From the NCBI GenBank assembly GCA_003255065.1, contig QAOA01001366.1, positions 889,341-953,340 of the forward strand: a stretch of 64,000 nt of DNA, written 5' to 3'. The stretch is from Cercis canadensis. Taxonomy: Eukaryota; Streptophyta; Magnoliopsida; Fabales; Fabaceae. A program made the translations under genes and the position numbers. This document shows, one piece after another, positions 35,075 through 47,769 of this stretch (position 1 is the first letter of the stretch; every line of letters starts with the position of its first letter). The notes beneath the pieces are model-generated. The model saw only the letters and a program-made list of their open reading frames with translations, was not told the origin of the DNA and did not search any database.

Positions 35075-38000
35075 ATGATTGTGAAGAAGAACATGGGACG
35101 TGGAAAGTCAGTGCTTATGCTGCTTTTTGCACTTGGGTTTTTCCTTGCTACTTATAATTTGGTATCTATGATCATGCATAACAAGGGTTCCAGTTCTGGA
35201 GGTTGGATGGCAGATGGATTGGAATGGTTTGATCCTGTCAAAAGGATGCCTGGGAAGGTGAAGGGGTCAGCAAACTCCAATTCAAAGTTTCATGTTGCCC
35301 TGACTGCAACTGATGCTGCTTACAGCCAATGGCAATGTAGAATTATGTATTATTGGTATAGGAAGATGAAGGATATGCCTGGATCAGACATGGGAAAGTT
35401 CACCCGGATTCTGCATTCAGGAAGGCCAGACCAGTTGATGGATGAGATTCCTACTTTTGTGGTTGATCCACTTCCTGAGGGCTTGGATCGGGTGAGGAAT
35501 TTTCTGTTTCTGCTGTCAGAGTTTATTATCTTTTTCCTTTTTGATAGAAAAATTTATTATCTTTTCAACCTTAGGAAGTTAGTTCTTTGTGAATATCTGA
35601 CCAATATTAAATTTTAAAAAACAATGGTATCAGAAGAGAAGGGACGGTTGGGAAAAGTGAACTTATTCTGATTAGTTTGGCCTTAAATGTTATAGTTGTG
35701 TGGTTGGAATTATATACTAAATTTCTTGCAATATGCCTGAAATAAGAGAAAAATTAACAGTAAATTTAGTTCACAAGCGGGATTCATACAACAGAGGAAA
35801 AAGAAAAGGAAGAATCAGGATGACAAAGTACCTTCCAAATCTCATCCTTGTAATCCACAGAATTAAATGTTTTTTACCATGCGACATGTTCTTCTCATCG
35901 TAATCTAGTTTGATTTTACTAAAAGTGATGAGAGATTCCTCCTGGCTTGAATGCAATGAGGGTAAAGGGGAATAGAAGTGAATTACAAGATAGTTTTTTC
36001 TTTTTTCCTGAATATAATTAATGTTTTTGAGAATCATGACACTTAAATTGTTTCTGACTATTTGGTGTTCACATGGTGTAAGATATGATCTTCTAGTCCA
36101 CCCTTTATTTAGGAGTTAGTACAAATCAATTCGAGGTTTCTAGATGTTGTTGTGAAGGATTATTGGATTTTAGTACTTTAACTTTTCTTACATCTCTTTC
36201 TTCTTCGTTGCATCGATTAAAGTTGTCTAGAATAAAAAGGTATTGGATTGATATTGCACAACTTTGCTGAAGTGTGCAAAATCGTTGTCTTCTTCTTTCA
36301 TGTTATGGATTTCTCATTGCTGCTGATGACTGATAGACAAATCTCTGATATCGTTTGGGATTATGTGTTGCTACTGTTTAAGTTTTGATTCAACACATGG
36401 ACTATATATTAGGGAGGAAAGCAACTGAGATGCAGAAAGATAATTTGATGTCTTAGAATGATTTAGAGCAATTATGGTAGAATCCTATGCATAAAATAGC
36501 TCCAACTTGGTTGACGAAACACAAACACCACTGTAGGTAATATCAAACTCATCCTCATGGCCATATTATAGCCACATAATCACAGTTTTCAGGTGTACCT
36601 GTGAGAAACTATTTGTACACTTTGTGTCATTATTTGACATTATACGCACCTTAGTGAACTGGACACATTATTAACCTAGTATTCTGTATTGTCTCCACTG
36701 AATGGAGAGTGATGAGAGGTTCACACAAAAGTGTGGAAAGCAAAGAATGAAGATGGATGTTGTTAAGAAGTGCTTTTGAAGTTATGTTGTTTTCCTCACT
36801 GAAAGAACCTTGATGAGCTATTATCACTCACCTTTTGTTTCCGTCTTTGTCTCTCCTAAATGCATACTGAGTAAACTATATCCGGACTCCATCTTGTCTT
36901 TCTTTCCCTTGTTCCTGTTCTTTGTTCTATGCAAGCTAATTTCAGACTAAAAGAGCATCATCCTAAATCAGGATTATTTTGATGTATGACTTACTTTGAT
37001 CCATTCCAAATTGTCAAATGTATATCTCTTAACAGATATGAAAACTTTGAGCCGACTCCAACTCAAGTTTCAGTACATATTCTCCAAATTGAGCTGCTTT
37101 TGAGAAACTTTGAGCTTGACCCACCTGGATCTCATATGAATTCAGTCAAGCAAGGGTATAAGCTTAGTTAATTAAATGAGATGAGTTCAAGCCAACTATA
37201 TTCAGCTTGACTAGCTTGCTAGTAGCTTGGCTAATATTTTATATATACACATCCTTTTACATGATCTATTTTTAATTTTATAAAATACCCTAGTTAAATG
37301 ATGCTGTTTTTCTACATGATGTTGCCATAATAAAAATTGATGTCCAATTTTTATTTATTTATTTATTTGCTAGTGCGGTCTAATTTTTATTTTTGGTCCA
37401 GGGTTACATTGTTCTAAATAGACCATGGGCTTTTGTTCAATGGCTGGAGAAAGCAAATATTGAGGAAGAGTGAGTTCCTTTATTTTGGTTTTCTGGAATT
37501 GTTATGCTCTCCAATAAGAATCTAATAGGAATCACATTTTATGATTGGTGCAGATATATTCTGATGGCGGAACCTGACCACATATTTGTAAATCCTTTGC
37601 CTAACTTGGCTTATGGAAGCCAACCAGCAGGATTTCCATTTTTCTATATAAAGCCAGCTGAAAATGAAAAGATAATTAGGAAATTCTATCCTGAGGAGAA
37701 GGGTCCTGTTACTGATGTTGATCCCATTGGCAATTCTCCAGTAATCATTCAGAAGGTTAATCCTCAGTTAATGGCTTTCATGAGTTGCCTGATTAATGTG
37801 TGTGTGTGTGTGCGTTTTTTTTTTTTTTTTTCTGTTTGGAGATTATCATAGACATGGAGAAAAAAAAAAATTAGAAATTAGCATTATGAGGAGAAACTTG
37901 GCTCACAAATCATTACTGTTAAATACTAGTGGCAGAAAAGGACCAAAAAAAAAAAAAAACAATTTAGTAGTTATACTCTAACTACTTACCCTTATAGCTG

Positions 38001-39694
38001 TTATTGTTACCACTCTTTATTTTCATATTTTTACCTACTTATGGTACAAGAAACGTAGTCTTATGTTAAGGCTATGTTTTTTCTGTATCTTTCAGTCCTT
38101 GCTGGAGGAAATTGCTCCTACATGGGTGAATGTCTCCCTGCGAATGAAAGATGATCCAGAGACTGATAAGGCTTTTGGATGGGTGCTTGAAATGTGAGTA
38201 GTAGTTAGTACTTTAGAAACTCTAGATCCTTATTTCTTATCAGTTACTGGTGCTCTTCATTTCATTTTATAACTTCTTCTGGCCACGGGTTGGTGCTGAT
38301 CGTTCCAATGCTGGTTTAATTTTTTGTTGAATAAAGGTATGCATATGCTGTGGCATCTGCATTGCATGGTGTTCGGCATGTACTTCGAAAAGACTTTATG
38401 TTGCAGGTATGAATTGCATATGCACTCTTTTCTTTCTCCTCCCCCCCTCTTCCCTCGCGCCTTTTGTTTTCTTTGCAAGTGGGGCCTATGTATTACTTAC
38501 TGAAGTAACACACAAGTTATTAACATGCATCATTGAAAATTTTCAGCCACCTTGGGACTTAGTTATTGGGAACACGTTTATAATCCATTATACATACGGT
38601 TGTGACTACAATTTAAAAGTGAGTTTATTCCCCCACCCCAATTTTCTATTTTGTATTAAAGTATGGTAGCAGAAGTGTAATTCTGCTACTAGCGATTTTG
38701 TTTGGACATAAGAAGCAATGTTAAGAATAGATAATTCTGTCATCCAGGGGGAACTGACATATGGGAAGATTGGAGAATGGCGTTTTGACAAGAGATCATA
38801 TCTAATGGGTCCTCCCCCGAAAAACCTTCCCTTACCCCCTCCAGGAGTTCCAGAAAGTGTGGTAAGTCCATATCTTCCAATTTTATGGGTACCTTGCTTG
38901 GAAATCATTAATTGAAGCCATCTTAGTCAGGAGTTTATGCATCTGAAGTTTCTTTTTCTCCTTCTTGATCTTGATGTTTTCAAGAAAGCTATAAATTTCT
39001 TAACAAGACCAAGTGACAGGAAGTTTGACCTTAATCACAACTATTGAGGTGTCAGTCAGATTATTAGCTAAATTTGGCCTCCGATATATGTAATCGTTAG
39101 ATAATATGTTCCTTGAAACCTGCCAGTCCCAGTTTTCTCATGTTCTTGGTTGTGTTGCTAAAATTTAATCAAATGCTAATCTTGTGCAATCTTAAATGTG
39201 AGATTGCATCCATGGGCAAACAACTGATTCTTTTTGGATAGTAGGCCTTTGTGCTTAATGTTCTTGAGGATGAAACCAGATTGAGAGATGGAGCCTTCTG
39301 TTTTTCTTAAACCTTACTCTTGGTCTTTTGACATCATGACATTTTCATAGGAGTTATTCAGGATAGAATTGTTATGGCACTAGTAGGTGAGAACTGGTCT
39401 TAATTTTTATAATATCCATTGCAGCATATAGTGGACCTCAATAGCAGAGGCTGTTGGAAACTGCATTTATGAATAGAAAGCTTGGCTATATAGATGTGTT
39501 AGTTTCAGTTCTGAACTGATACTATATAGTATCTCTCTAAGCTATAGAACTACATGTTCTTTCATCTTTATGCCATTATACAGTGGTTGGCAGTTACTAG
39601 ATATGGCACTAATCATTTGCAGGTACGGCTTGTAAAGATGGTCAATGAGGCTACTGCAAACATACCTGAATGGGATAATTTAAATAGAAGCTGA
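35075..39694 (+). CDS. HPAT3: hydroxyproline O-arabinosyltransferase, eight exons
   Basis: Exons 35075-35491, 37402-37469, 37554-37755, 38096-38193, 38337-38406, 38547-38618, 38748-38861 and 39623-39694 join in phase with GT-AG borders to give 370 aa. A short cytosolic N-terminus and one membrane anchor (about 12-31) make it a type II Golgi protein. Landmarks are FHVALTATD (72-80), QWQCRIMYYWY (85-95), FTRILHSG (109-116), NRPWAFVQWL, the EPDH nucleotide-sugar/metal site (168-171) and GCDY near the C-terminal third. HPATs add the first arabinose to hydroxyproline of extensins and signalling peptides such as CLEs. The sequence is closest to the HPAT3 type by memory (LGFFLATYNL, TFVVDPLPEGLDR). 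A second in-frame ATG (MGRGK) lies at 35093; I chose the first. Intron 1 is 1.9 kb and intron 3 carries a (TG)n/poly-T tract. Confidence 0.93.
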
Positions 39695-39971
39695 GGGAAA
39701 GGTATAAACCATAGAATCTTGGGCCTTTTATGCTAGTGACTACTAGATGAGAATTACCAATACCAATTACATGTGAAAAGAGGTAGTTTACGCAAAGAGG
39801 AAACATGATGAATACAAAGGATGTTGTTTTTGCACTTGCTCTGAAAATAGTGTTGATAGGCACTAAATTCTTTGCATATTCAACCATGTACAAAACATCT
39901 ATAGTTATAGCTAAAATTTTGCTCACTGATTGCCGTTAGAGTAAAATCAATGGAAACATTTTTCTTGTTTA

Positions 39972-40424
39972 CTCCCTTGTCTTAATTACGGATTTTTACC
40001 GCTCAATTTGTTGAGTATATAGAATAAAAATTGGAAAGAAGAAGGAAGGGAAAAGAAAGGAATTAACATAGCTATGTCTTTACTTAATGTGTCACGTGAA
40101 ATTTTTTATCTTCTTTTGTGTTAATGGGAACTAATTTGGCAGATGGATTGATTATTTCAGAATTAAAGTGACACTAAATATATATAAGAAATTAAAGNCT
40201 CCCTTGTCTTAATTACGGATCTTTACCGCTCAATTTGTTGAGTATATAGAATAAAAATTGGAAAGAAGAAGGAAGGGAAAAGAAAGGAATTAACATAGCT
40301 ATGTCTTTAATTAATGTGTCACGTGAAATTTTTTATCTTCTTTTGTGTTAATGGGAACTAATTTGGCAGATGGATTGATTATTTCAGAATTAAAGTGACA
40401 CTAAATATATATAAGAAATTAAAG
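39972..40424. repeat. 226-bp direct duplication split by a single N (assembly overlap)
   Basis: 39972-40197 and 40199-40424 match throughout with two substitutions (ggattttta/ggatcttta; tttacttaatg/tttaattaatg). The N at 40198 is exactly between them. Confidence 0.85.
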
Positions 40425-40460
40425 ATATAGTAGATTTATAATCTAAGGTATTCTTTGAAA

Positions 40461-41060
40461 GAATATAATTTTATAATAGTTTAAGGTGAGTTCTTCCCCG
40501 AAGTGAATTAAGATAACTGAAAGCTTTCTAAATGAAAAAGTGTCTTAGTGAACTATCCATTCTTCTTTTGTAATCCCCTACCCCAAGAAACTGATCAACA
40601 TAAGAAATCTTCATGTAACGCATGAACAACTACTCATGCCTAGAATAGTCATATCACTATATAAGATGTTAAATTGTGTGTCACCCATAACAATTAATGA
40701 GCCGCAATTTTTTATTTTTTTTTGTTGAAGTTGAACACTGCGGGGTACAAAAGTACCTGTATAAACTATAAACCATAAACTAAAATTGTACTGCTAGATG
40801 GTTATCAATATTTTAAAAATACTTACCATTTCTTGAAGTAGAGTGTGAAAAGTGATTTTTCTCTACAATATTAAAACTTAAAAGAACCCAAATTCCTGAA
40901 CTTCATAATTTGAAATCTCTATTCAAATTAAGGTTTTAAATTGCTGTTCACAATTGTAACTATCACACAATCACAACTGACAACTGCAATTTGATACTTT
41001 GGTCCAAATCATTACATATCATCAAATATAAATCTCAATTTCTCAACATCTCTATAATCA

Positions 41061-41061
<1 letters not shown>
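40461..41061 (-). repeat. NLR downstream module, copy 1
   Basis: Diverged copy of 46745-47552, the sequence that follows the NLR gene. Shared words include gtaatcccctaccccaag, aacaactactcatgcct, atcactatataagat, aacactgcgggg, accatttcttgaagtagag and tttggtccaaatcattacat. Here the module is followed by a poly-T run and an N, and no NLR body. Confidence 0.8.
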
Positions 41062-41100
<39 letters not shown>

Positions 41101-42250
41101 NTTTTGACACGAAAAAATATCTCCAGAACACTCAACCACCATGCCACCCTCCTCACTATAAATATCTCCTCTTAGACTCACTTAAGGACAATCTAAAATT
41201 CTCCCCTCTTTAGAGAGAACCAATGAAGTCAAGAACCCAACACCCAATACTTTGTTCTTCTTCTTCCTCAAGCCTTCTTGCAATCTTTGTTCTCCATTGA
41301 TGGAGTTGGGCAACCTCTGAAGCTGCTACTCCATCTTACTAGAAACCTAGTAGCTTTAACAGAACCTTCACTCTAAGAAAAAGTAAAACCAATCTGAAAA
41401 TCTAAAGAAAGCATTCAACCAGATTAACAGCTCAAACAGTCCTAAAAGCCTAGAAGAACACTCAAGAAGATTCCCATTGAATGTTCTTCAACAACTTTAG
41501 CCATCATCAAACTCTCAACCTCTTCCTATGCCATTAAGAACCATTATCACTTATTAATTCACAATCATTCTCTTCTCCTTTTCCTCATTTATGAACCTTA
41601 AAAGCTCATTATAAATGACCTTCAGTACACCAAGAACCACCATAAACACTACCAGCCCAGTATAAATAACCCATCAACTAGAGCAAAGTTCCTGTCAAGG
41701 GTCAGCCTCAGCCATGACTGAGAGTAGAAGGGCCTCAGACCCATCTCTCCCCTTGTTTCGAGCCTAAGCCCTCTAAGATGTCCTACTAATTCATGCAAAG
41801 TGCTTTAGTTGTTCACCAATAAGTTCCACTAGATTGAGTTCCCATCAAGCTGTATTTAACATTTCCCTAAGCTTTACCGAACCAAAATCCTACAAAATAG
41901 TCTCTATACATATCTTTATTTGTCCCTTGGCCTGAGGCAATGCATGATCCAGTGGTCATCAAATGATTAGCAATTAATGATCATTGGACGGTGAATTATA
42001 AATTTGGGGTCACTGATGATAACTCAATGACCATACATTACATCCGTTAGAGGGACAAATTTGAAAACAAAAGATATGTATAAATACCGTATACTATCAC
42101 TTCTGTGGAATATGATGTACTTTTATCACTTACTTATTTTTTAATATTTTTAACCACGACTCTGAATTTGATCTCAGAACCCACAAACCCTAAGGACTTT
42201 TATTATCACCTGCCTATAGATATTTTTATTTCAATCACTCACTTATAATT
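41062..42250. other. poly-T / N join, then unrelated A/C-rich sequence where an NLR body would be expected
   Basis: A run of about 39 T ends at the N (41101). From there to about 42250 the plus strand is rich in A and C with few long frames, has TATA-like ctataaatat and gtataaata words, and matches nothing else in the window. It could be an LTR or UTR fragment of a transposable element. In the intact neighbouring unit this position holds the NLR coding exons. Confidence 0.5.
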
Positions 42251-42267
42251 ATCTCAAAAAAATAATA

Positions 42268-43749
42268 TTTTGTTAGTTAAAGAACGTAAAGTCTTTATAC
42301 AATCCTGATGAAAGTTGGGAAAGACCTTGTATAATATAACAACTAGAAAAGTTTGATCAAGCTCTCTCAAATTAAGACAGAAATCACATATATAGTGAAT
42401 AGTTGAACGAAATCCTAGAGAATCAGATGAAATTAAGAAGACAGGAAACAATTGAGTGCAATTCCAATCGGTCTCAGACTCTCAGCTATGGGATGCTACA
42501 TTTCTTCTCTACAATAGATCGTCTGCACAAAACAAGTATGATTTAGAAGAGTTTTACAAAGGTCTACTTATACAAATGACAACCTAGAAGTGTTTTTCTT
42601 CTCATACTAATTATTTTTTTTTTTTGGACAGAAAACCCTTGATTGGATTTATAATTTGTTACATTATAAGCCACTCAGTGAGATCTAGTAATAAGTTTAG
42701 ATAATTTATATGACATAGTGAATATGAACTTCTATGCTATTATCTAACAAAAAAATGAAAGGATGTCACGTGCATTATTAATTGGTAAATGGGTTTTTTC
42801 ATATTCAAATCTCACTAAAAGTGATAGGATGCTTTTTTTTTTCCCCCGTTTTGTAGCTTACAATGGACCATAAATTTCATTCATTGGAAACGAAAAGTAT
42901 TAGAAAATTCTATTAAATTTAGACTTTGCTAAATATGGATAATACAAAGAAGTGTGAGAAACAATAGCATCTCCAAACTCCAATAAATTAATTAAATAAA
43001 AAATTTAGAGAACTAAATTATATAAAGCCGAGTAGAGTCAGTTTTAAAAAATTAACTAAATTAAATATGAATTTAAAAGAATAAACAAAACCAAGCTGTC
43101 ATGTAAAGCCAGTTGATGAACTATGCCACATAAATAATGCCCAAATTTATTGTAAGAGATATGTAGGAGATCCTAATTTGTATTCTCCATAAACTTAAAA
43201 CATTCTCATAAATTGAGTGATTAAGCTGTTGAGATATGCAAAGAAATACAACCAATATGCAATGAAAAAGAGAGCATAATCTTAAAAGGTTTCACCTCTA
43301 AAGAATTTTGGATGTTGTACGAACTCGTCCTCGCATGCAAGCTATGAGCCTAGGGTGTAGACTTCCCTATATCAGAATCTTAGATAAGTACTATATGAAC
43401 TTCGCTATCAGAATTTAGAGTACCAGCTTTTTTAGTGCAGATTTTAAAGCAGTTTTGAGGAAAAGACGAAGACAATACCTTAGAGGGATTAAATAAGGTG
43501 TGGTGGGGACTGAAATTACTTGAGAAACTGATAGAACCTAAGCAGTTAACATTACGTTAGTGTGATTAAAGTCATCAAGATGCTTTGGCATATTACTTTC
43601 TATCTATACGTCCAATAGTTCAGAATAAAAGCATATTTTTCTTTGCATAAATATTTTTTCACATAAAATAATGTGAGAATGGAGTCACGGAACATATTTA
43701 ATCATAAAGAGTAACACTTGAAAGTTAAAACAACATTTCTTTTTATATT
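42268..43749 (-). repeat. NLR promoter/5'UTR module, copy 1 (orphan)
   Basis: Diverged copy of 53115-54190. It shares aattaagaagacaggaaaca, gactctcag, tctgcacaaaacaagtatga, aattaaatatgaatttaaaa, ctcataaattgagtgatta and caatatgcaat. It corresponds to the promoter and first untranslated exon of the NLR gene, read on the minus strand. The matching coding part is missing. The module continues at 46327-46640 after the inserted TRIM/copia element. Confidence 0.8.
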
Positions 43750-43754
43750 ATAAA

Positions 43755-43967
43755 TGTTGAAATATGTGAGTGGACCCCATCCATCTAAGCTTTCATGTTG
43801 TTGGAGAGTATTGTCTTCATATATGTGAGATATAAAGTTGAGTATGCCACTTTTTGTCCAAAATGCCTAAGACATTTGGGACTTGTGTTACTTCACTTTT
43901 ATATATTTTCTGTTTTTCTCTTTTCTAACCAATGTGGGACTTGCTCCCACTCTTTCATTTTCTAACA
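43755..43967 (-). repeat. TRIM long terminal repeat (3' LTR in minus orientation)
   Basis: 213 bases, TG...CA ends. On the minus strand the adjacent internal sequence gggactttaggggaag is a polypurine tract, as required directly before a 3' LTR. Confidence 0.75.
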
Positions 43968-44200
43968 CTTCCCCTAAAGTCCCATTGGCATTTTGTCCCA
44001 GTTGTGACTTGCCATTTTTAATCATTTTAAATCCCAGTCTGGGCTTGTACTTCAAGCTTCGAGCCTTAGAGGCCACATGTCCGCTTCTTTTTTTGTCCCC
44101 TGGGCTTGTGCTCCTTTTCAGGGCTTGAGTCTTAGAGGCCACAGGTCTGTGCAACATTTTTGCCTGGGTCTTGGATCGAATTGGGCTGTTAAGCCATGTG

Positions 44201-44405
44201 GGCTCTGATACCATGTTAAAATATGTGAGTGAGCCCCATTCAAGTCTTCATATTTGTGTGAGAGTGTTGTTTTCATTGTTGAGTGTGCCACTTGTCCAAA
44301 ATGCCTTAAGGCATTTGGACTTGTGTCACTCTACTTTATATACCCTTTGTTTTTCTCTTTTCTAATCAATGTGGGACTTGCTCCCACATTCTTCATTTTC
44401 TAACA
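44201..44405 (-). repeat. TRIM primer binding site and 5' LTR (minus orientation)
   Basis: 44214-44405 is the second LTR copy (192 bases). Bases 44201-44213 read tggtatcagagcc on the minus strand, a perfect plant initiator tRNA-Met primer site touching the LTR. Confidence 0.8.
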
Positions 44406-46000
44406 CTCACTAGAACTTTGCAAGAGATTTATGAAAGGTGCAATGTGGCTGCATTGGAACCTACAATGTATGCTGAAGCCGTTGCTAAAGAAGAATGGAG
44501 AGTTGCTATGCTGGAGGAGATGAATATGTAGAGAAAAATAGAACTTGGCAGTTGGTAAATAGACTAAGCAATCAAAAGGTAATCAGCGTTAAATGGGTTT
44601 ATAAAACTAAACTCAATCCAGACGATTCTATAAATAAATTCAAAGCAAGGTTATTGGTAAAAGGCTATTTTCAGCAGCATGGAGTTGATTTTGCAGATAC
44701 ATTTGCTCCTGTGGCAAGACATGATACAATCAGGTTGCTAGCAGCATTGACAGCAAAATTGGGTTGGAAAATCTATCATTTTGATGTGAAATCAGCATTC
44801 TTAAATGGTTTGCTTGAGGAAGATATCTATGTCGATCAACCTGAAGGTTTTTAGGTTCCAGGAAGTGAAGATAAAGTCTACAAGCTTCATAAAGCACTTT
44901 ATGGTTTGAAACAGGCACCAAGGGCCTGGTACAATAGAATTGACAGCTATCTTCTGCAAAAAGGCTTTAAAAGAAGTGAAAATGAAGCCACTTTATATGT
45001 GAAGAAATCAAGAAGTGAAGTGCAACTGATTGTATCATTGTATGTTGATGATTTACTGGTCATAGGGAATAATTCAAATTCTCTAAAGCAATTTAAGCTG
45101 GATATGGAGAATGAGTTTGAAATGACTAATTTGGGGGAAATGAATTATTTTCTTGGAATGGAAATCCACCAATCAGATGTTGGAATCTTCATTTCACAAA
45201 GAAATATGCTCTGGAGATATTAAGAAAGTTTCATTAGGAGAAATGTAAACTTGTGGCCACACCCCTAGTTGTAAATGAAAGGTTGTCAAAGGATGATGGT
45301 AACTACAAGGTAGATGCCCTTGCATATAGAAGCTTAATTGGAAGTTTATTGTATCTCTCAGCTAGTAGACCTGATATAAGTTTGCTGCAAGTCTGCTTTC
45401 TAGATTTATGCATTCTCCTAGTCAAGCTCATTATGGTGATGCAAACAGAGTTTTAAGATACATTAGGGTACAATTGATTATGGGTTGTGTTTTTTGAAAA
45501 TTGAAAGTGGACAATTTCAAGGATATGCAGATAGTGATCATGGAAGAAGTGTGGATGATGCTAAAAGCACTTTTGGTTACTATTTTTCATTTGGCAGTGG
45601 TGTTTTCTCATAGAATTCAAAGAAACAAAAGGTAGTTGCTCAATCAACAGCAGAAGCTAAATATATTTTAGCAGCAGCAGCAGCAAATCAAGCCATATGG
45701 CTCAGGACAATTTTAACTAATGTGGGGCAGTTCCAAGATGAAGCTACTACCATTTGGGTAGACAACAAGTCAGCAATTGCCATAGCAAAGAACCATGTAC
45801 AGCATGGAAGAACCAAGCATATCAATGTGAAGTATCATGCCATTAGAGAGGCAGAGAAGTCAAAAGAAGTTAATTTGATTTATTGCAGCTCAGAGAACCA
45901 TATTGCAGACATCATGACCAAAGCTCTTCCTAGAGTCAGATTTGAATTACTAGGAGAAAAACTTGGAGTCTTTAAGAAAAATTTCAAGGAGGAGTGTTAG
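44406..46000 (+). pseudogene. Ty1/copia pol fragment: reverse transcriptase and RNase H
   Basis: Broken reading frames at 44495-44854, 44906-45223, 45253-45456 and 45722-46000 carry copia RT blocks ([45 protein letters not shown], the YVDD catalytic site) and the RNase H end (WVDNKSAIAIAKN, RTKHINVKYH, ADIMTKALP). In-frame stops and frameshifts separate the pieces. Gag, protease and integrase are missing; the fragment starts within pol, immediately after the TRIM LTR. A polypurine tract (caaggaggag) precedes the copia 3' LTR start at 45995. Non-functional. Confidence 0.92.
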
Positions 46001-46326
46001 ACTATGAGATTTTTTCTAAGTACTCTAAGCTAAGAAAATATCTTGTTTTTGTTTATGCATAAAATCTGTTATGCTATCTTGTTAGTTGTAGATGTACAGT
46101 AATGCTTGTTTGTGGGAAAATTTTGTTAGGTTTGGTATGGACCAAAACTTGCTCTTACTGTAGCTTGAACCAACTATCTACTGTTGGTATTTTGTATATA
46201 TGGCAGCAAGTGAATGAAACTCGTTCAAAACCTTTCAATCATAGTAAAAGACTTTTGTTACTTTGTTTTTTTGCTATTTTAACCAATGTGGGACTTGCTT
46301 CCACTCTTTCATTTTCCAACAATAAA

Positions 46327-46640
46327 GCATTTTGTTATTTGCATGTGCTGTTCAATTTGTGAAAATGATAAGGCTTGATTTGGATGGTAGGGAGAACATT
46401 GCAAATAATAATCATTTTAAATTAGAAGGCTAATGGCCTAACTACATAAATTGGGAGGATATTGTATAGGCTGGATAAATTAGGGGACAAACCGACAAAG
46501 TAAAATTGACCCTAAATTTTTAAGACTACAAATTTTTGTGAGATTTCAAGATTTGAGATACTATAATTGATGGTAAGAAATGGATTCGCTGTGAAAGCTA
46601 GAAACTATTTGCCAATTTTTCTTTGACAGGAATTATAAGA
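46327..46640 (-). repeat. NLR promoter module copy 1, part beyond the retroelement
   Basis: Matches 54195-54500 (tttgcatgtgc, tttgtgaaaatg, gatttggat, taaatttttaagactaca, tttctttgaca). This shows the module was continuous before the insertion. Confidence 0.75.
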
Positions 46641-46744
46641 AAGCTAAAGTTGCTAGGTCATGGCCAGTTTTATTGCCATCCAAAGGGACATGATATTCCA
46701 AGAAAAGTGTTTGGAAGACACAACAAGATAGAACATTAAGAAGA

Positions 46745-47076
46745 GTATAATTTTACAATATTTTGAGGAGAGATCTTCCCAAAGCGAACTAGTATAACTG
46801 AAAGCTTTCTAAATTAAGAGCATTAATTTTGTTGCCCTCCCCAAGAACATGATTACACGGAAAGTGTCGTAGTAGACCCTTCATTCTTCTTTTGTAATCC
46901 CCTACCCCAAGAAACTGATCAAAATAAAAGTCCTCCATGTAACGTTCAACAACTACTCATGCCTAAAATAGCCATATCACTATATAAGATTTTAAATTAT
47001 GGTCAGCAATCACAATAAATGAACCACAATTTTTCTGTTGTCAATTGTGACTAGTACTGATCTTTGTTATTTTTGT

Positions 47077-47115
<39 letters not shown>

Positions 47116-47552
47116 TCTTTTTTTTTTTTTTTTTTTTTTTAAAGGTTTAACACTGCGGGGAAGAAAACTACCTGTGTATACCAAAATTGCACTGCTACAA
47201 GGTGACTACCATTTCTTGAAGTAGAGAGTGAAAAGTGATTTTTCTCTACAAGTCTAAAAGAACCAAAATTCCTGAACTTTATAATCTGAAATCTCTAATA
47301 TTCAAATTAAGGTTTTAAATTGCTGTTCACAATAGCAACTACACCCTCTATAGTGATGTTACAGTGGCCACAACGATCACATTTGGCTGCAATTCGCGTC
47401 AGCGCCTATTTCATTCTTTTTCTTCACAATTACAACAATCATAATGCAACTATCACACAATCACAACTGCAATTTGATACTTTGGTCCAAATCATTACAT
47501 ATCATCAAATATAAATCTCAATTTCCCAACATATCTATAATCATCTGTTTTT
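46745..47552 (-). repeat. NLR downstream module, copy 2
   Basis: Counterpart of 40461-41061, here in its expected place downstream of the intact NLR. Contains long interrupted poly-T tracts at 47082-47142. Confidence 0.8.
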
Positions 47553-47769
47553 TTTTTTTCCTTTTTTCTTTTTGTCCCGAAAATTCAAAGCACCCGTAGA
47601 CAACGTAAACCAAACAAAACCCATGCAGACAACGAGAAGGTACGATACAAGCCAAAGCCAAGAAAGAAACATAATCACACAACACACCAAACCAATAGCA
47701 AAAGAGAATCACACACAAAACACCAATAGAAACCAGAGCATAAGTAAGGTAGGAGGACCACTGAACCCA

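Larger units (their letters stand above)
43755..46321. mobile_element. chimeric TRIM/copia retroelement with 5-bp target-site duplication
   Basis: Flanked by a perfect ataaa duplication (43750-43754 and 46322-46326). From the left: an LTR-like repeat 43755-43967 (TGTTGAAATATG...TCTAACA); a short internal region; a second LTR-like repeat 44214-44405 (TGTTAAAATATG...CTAACA); a Ty1/copia pol fragment on the plus strand; part of a different copia LTR beginning TGTTAGACTATG at 45995; and finally a piece ending like the first two repeats (caatgtgggacttgc, then ctttcattttccaaca) at 46321. The first three parts form a minus-strand TRIM: its primer site, tggtatcagagcc, abuts the 44214 repeat and its purine tract abuts the 43967 end. 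The outer duplication implies that the whole composite inserted as one piece into the NLR module. Confidence 0.8.

Noticed and set aside
35622..35640. atggtatcaga in HPAT intron 1, like a tRNA-iMet primer site
   Set aside because: No LTR ends, purine tract or duplication nearby.
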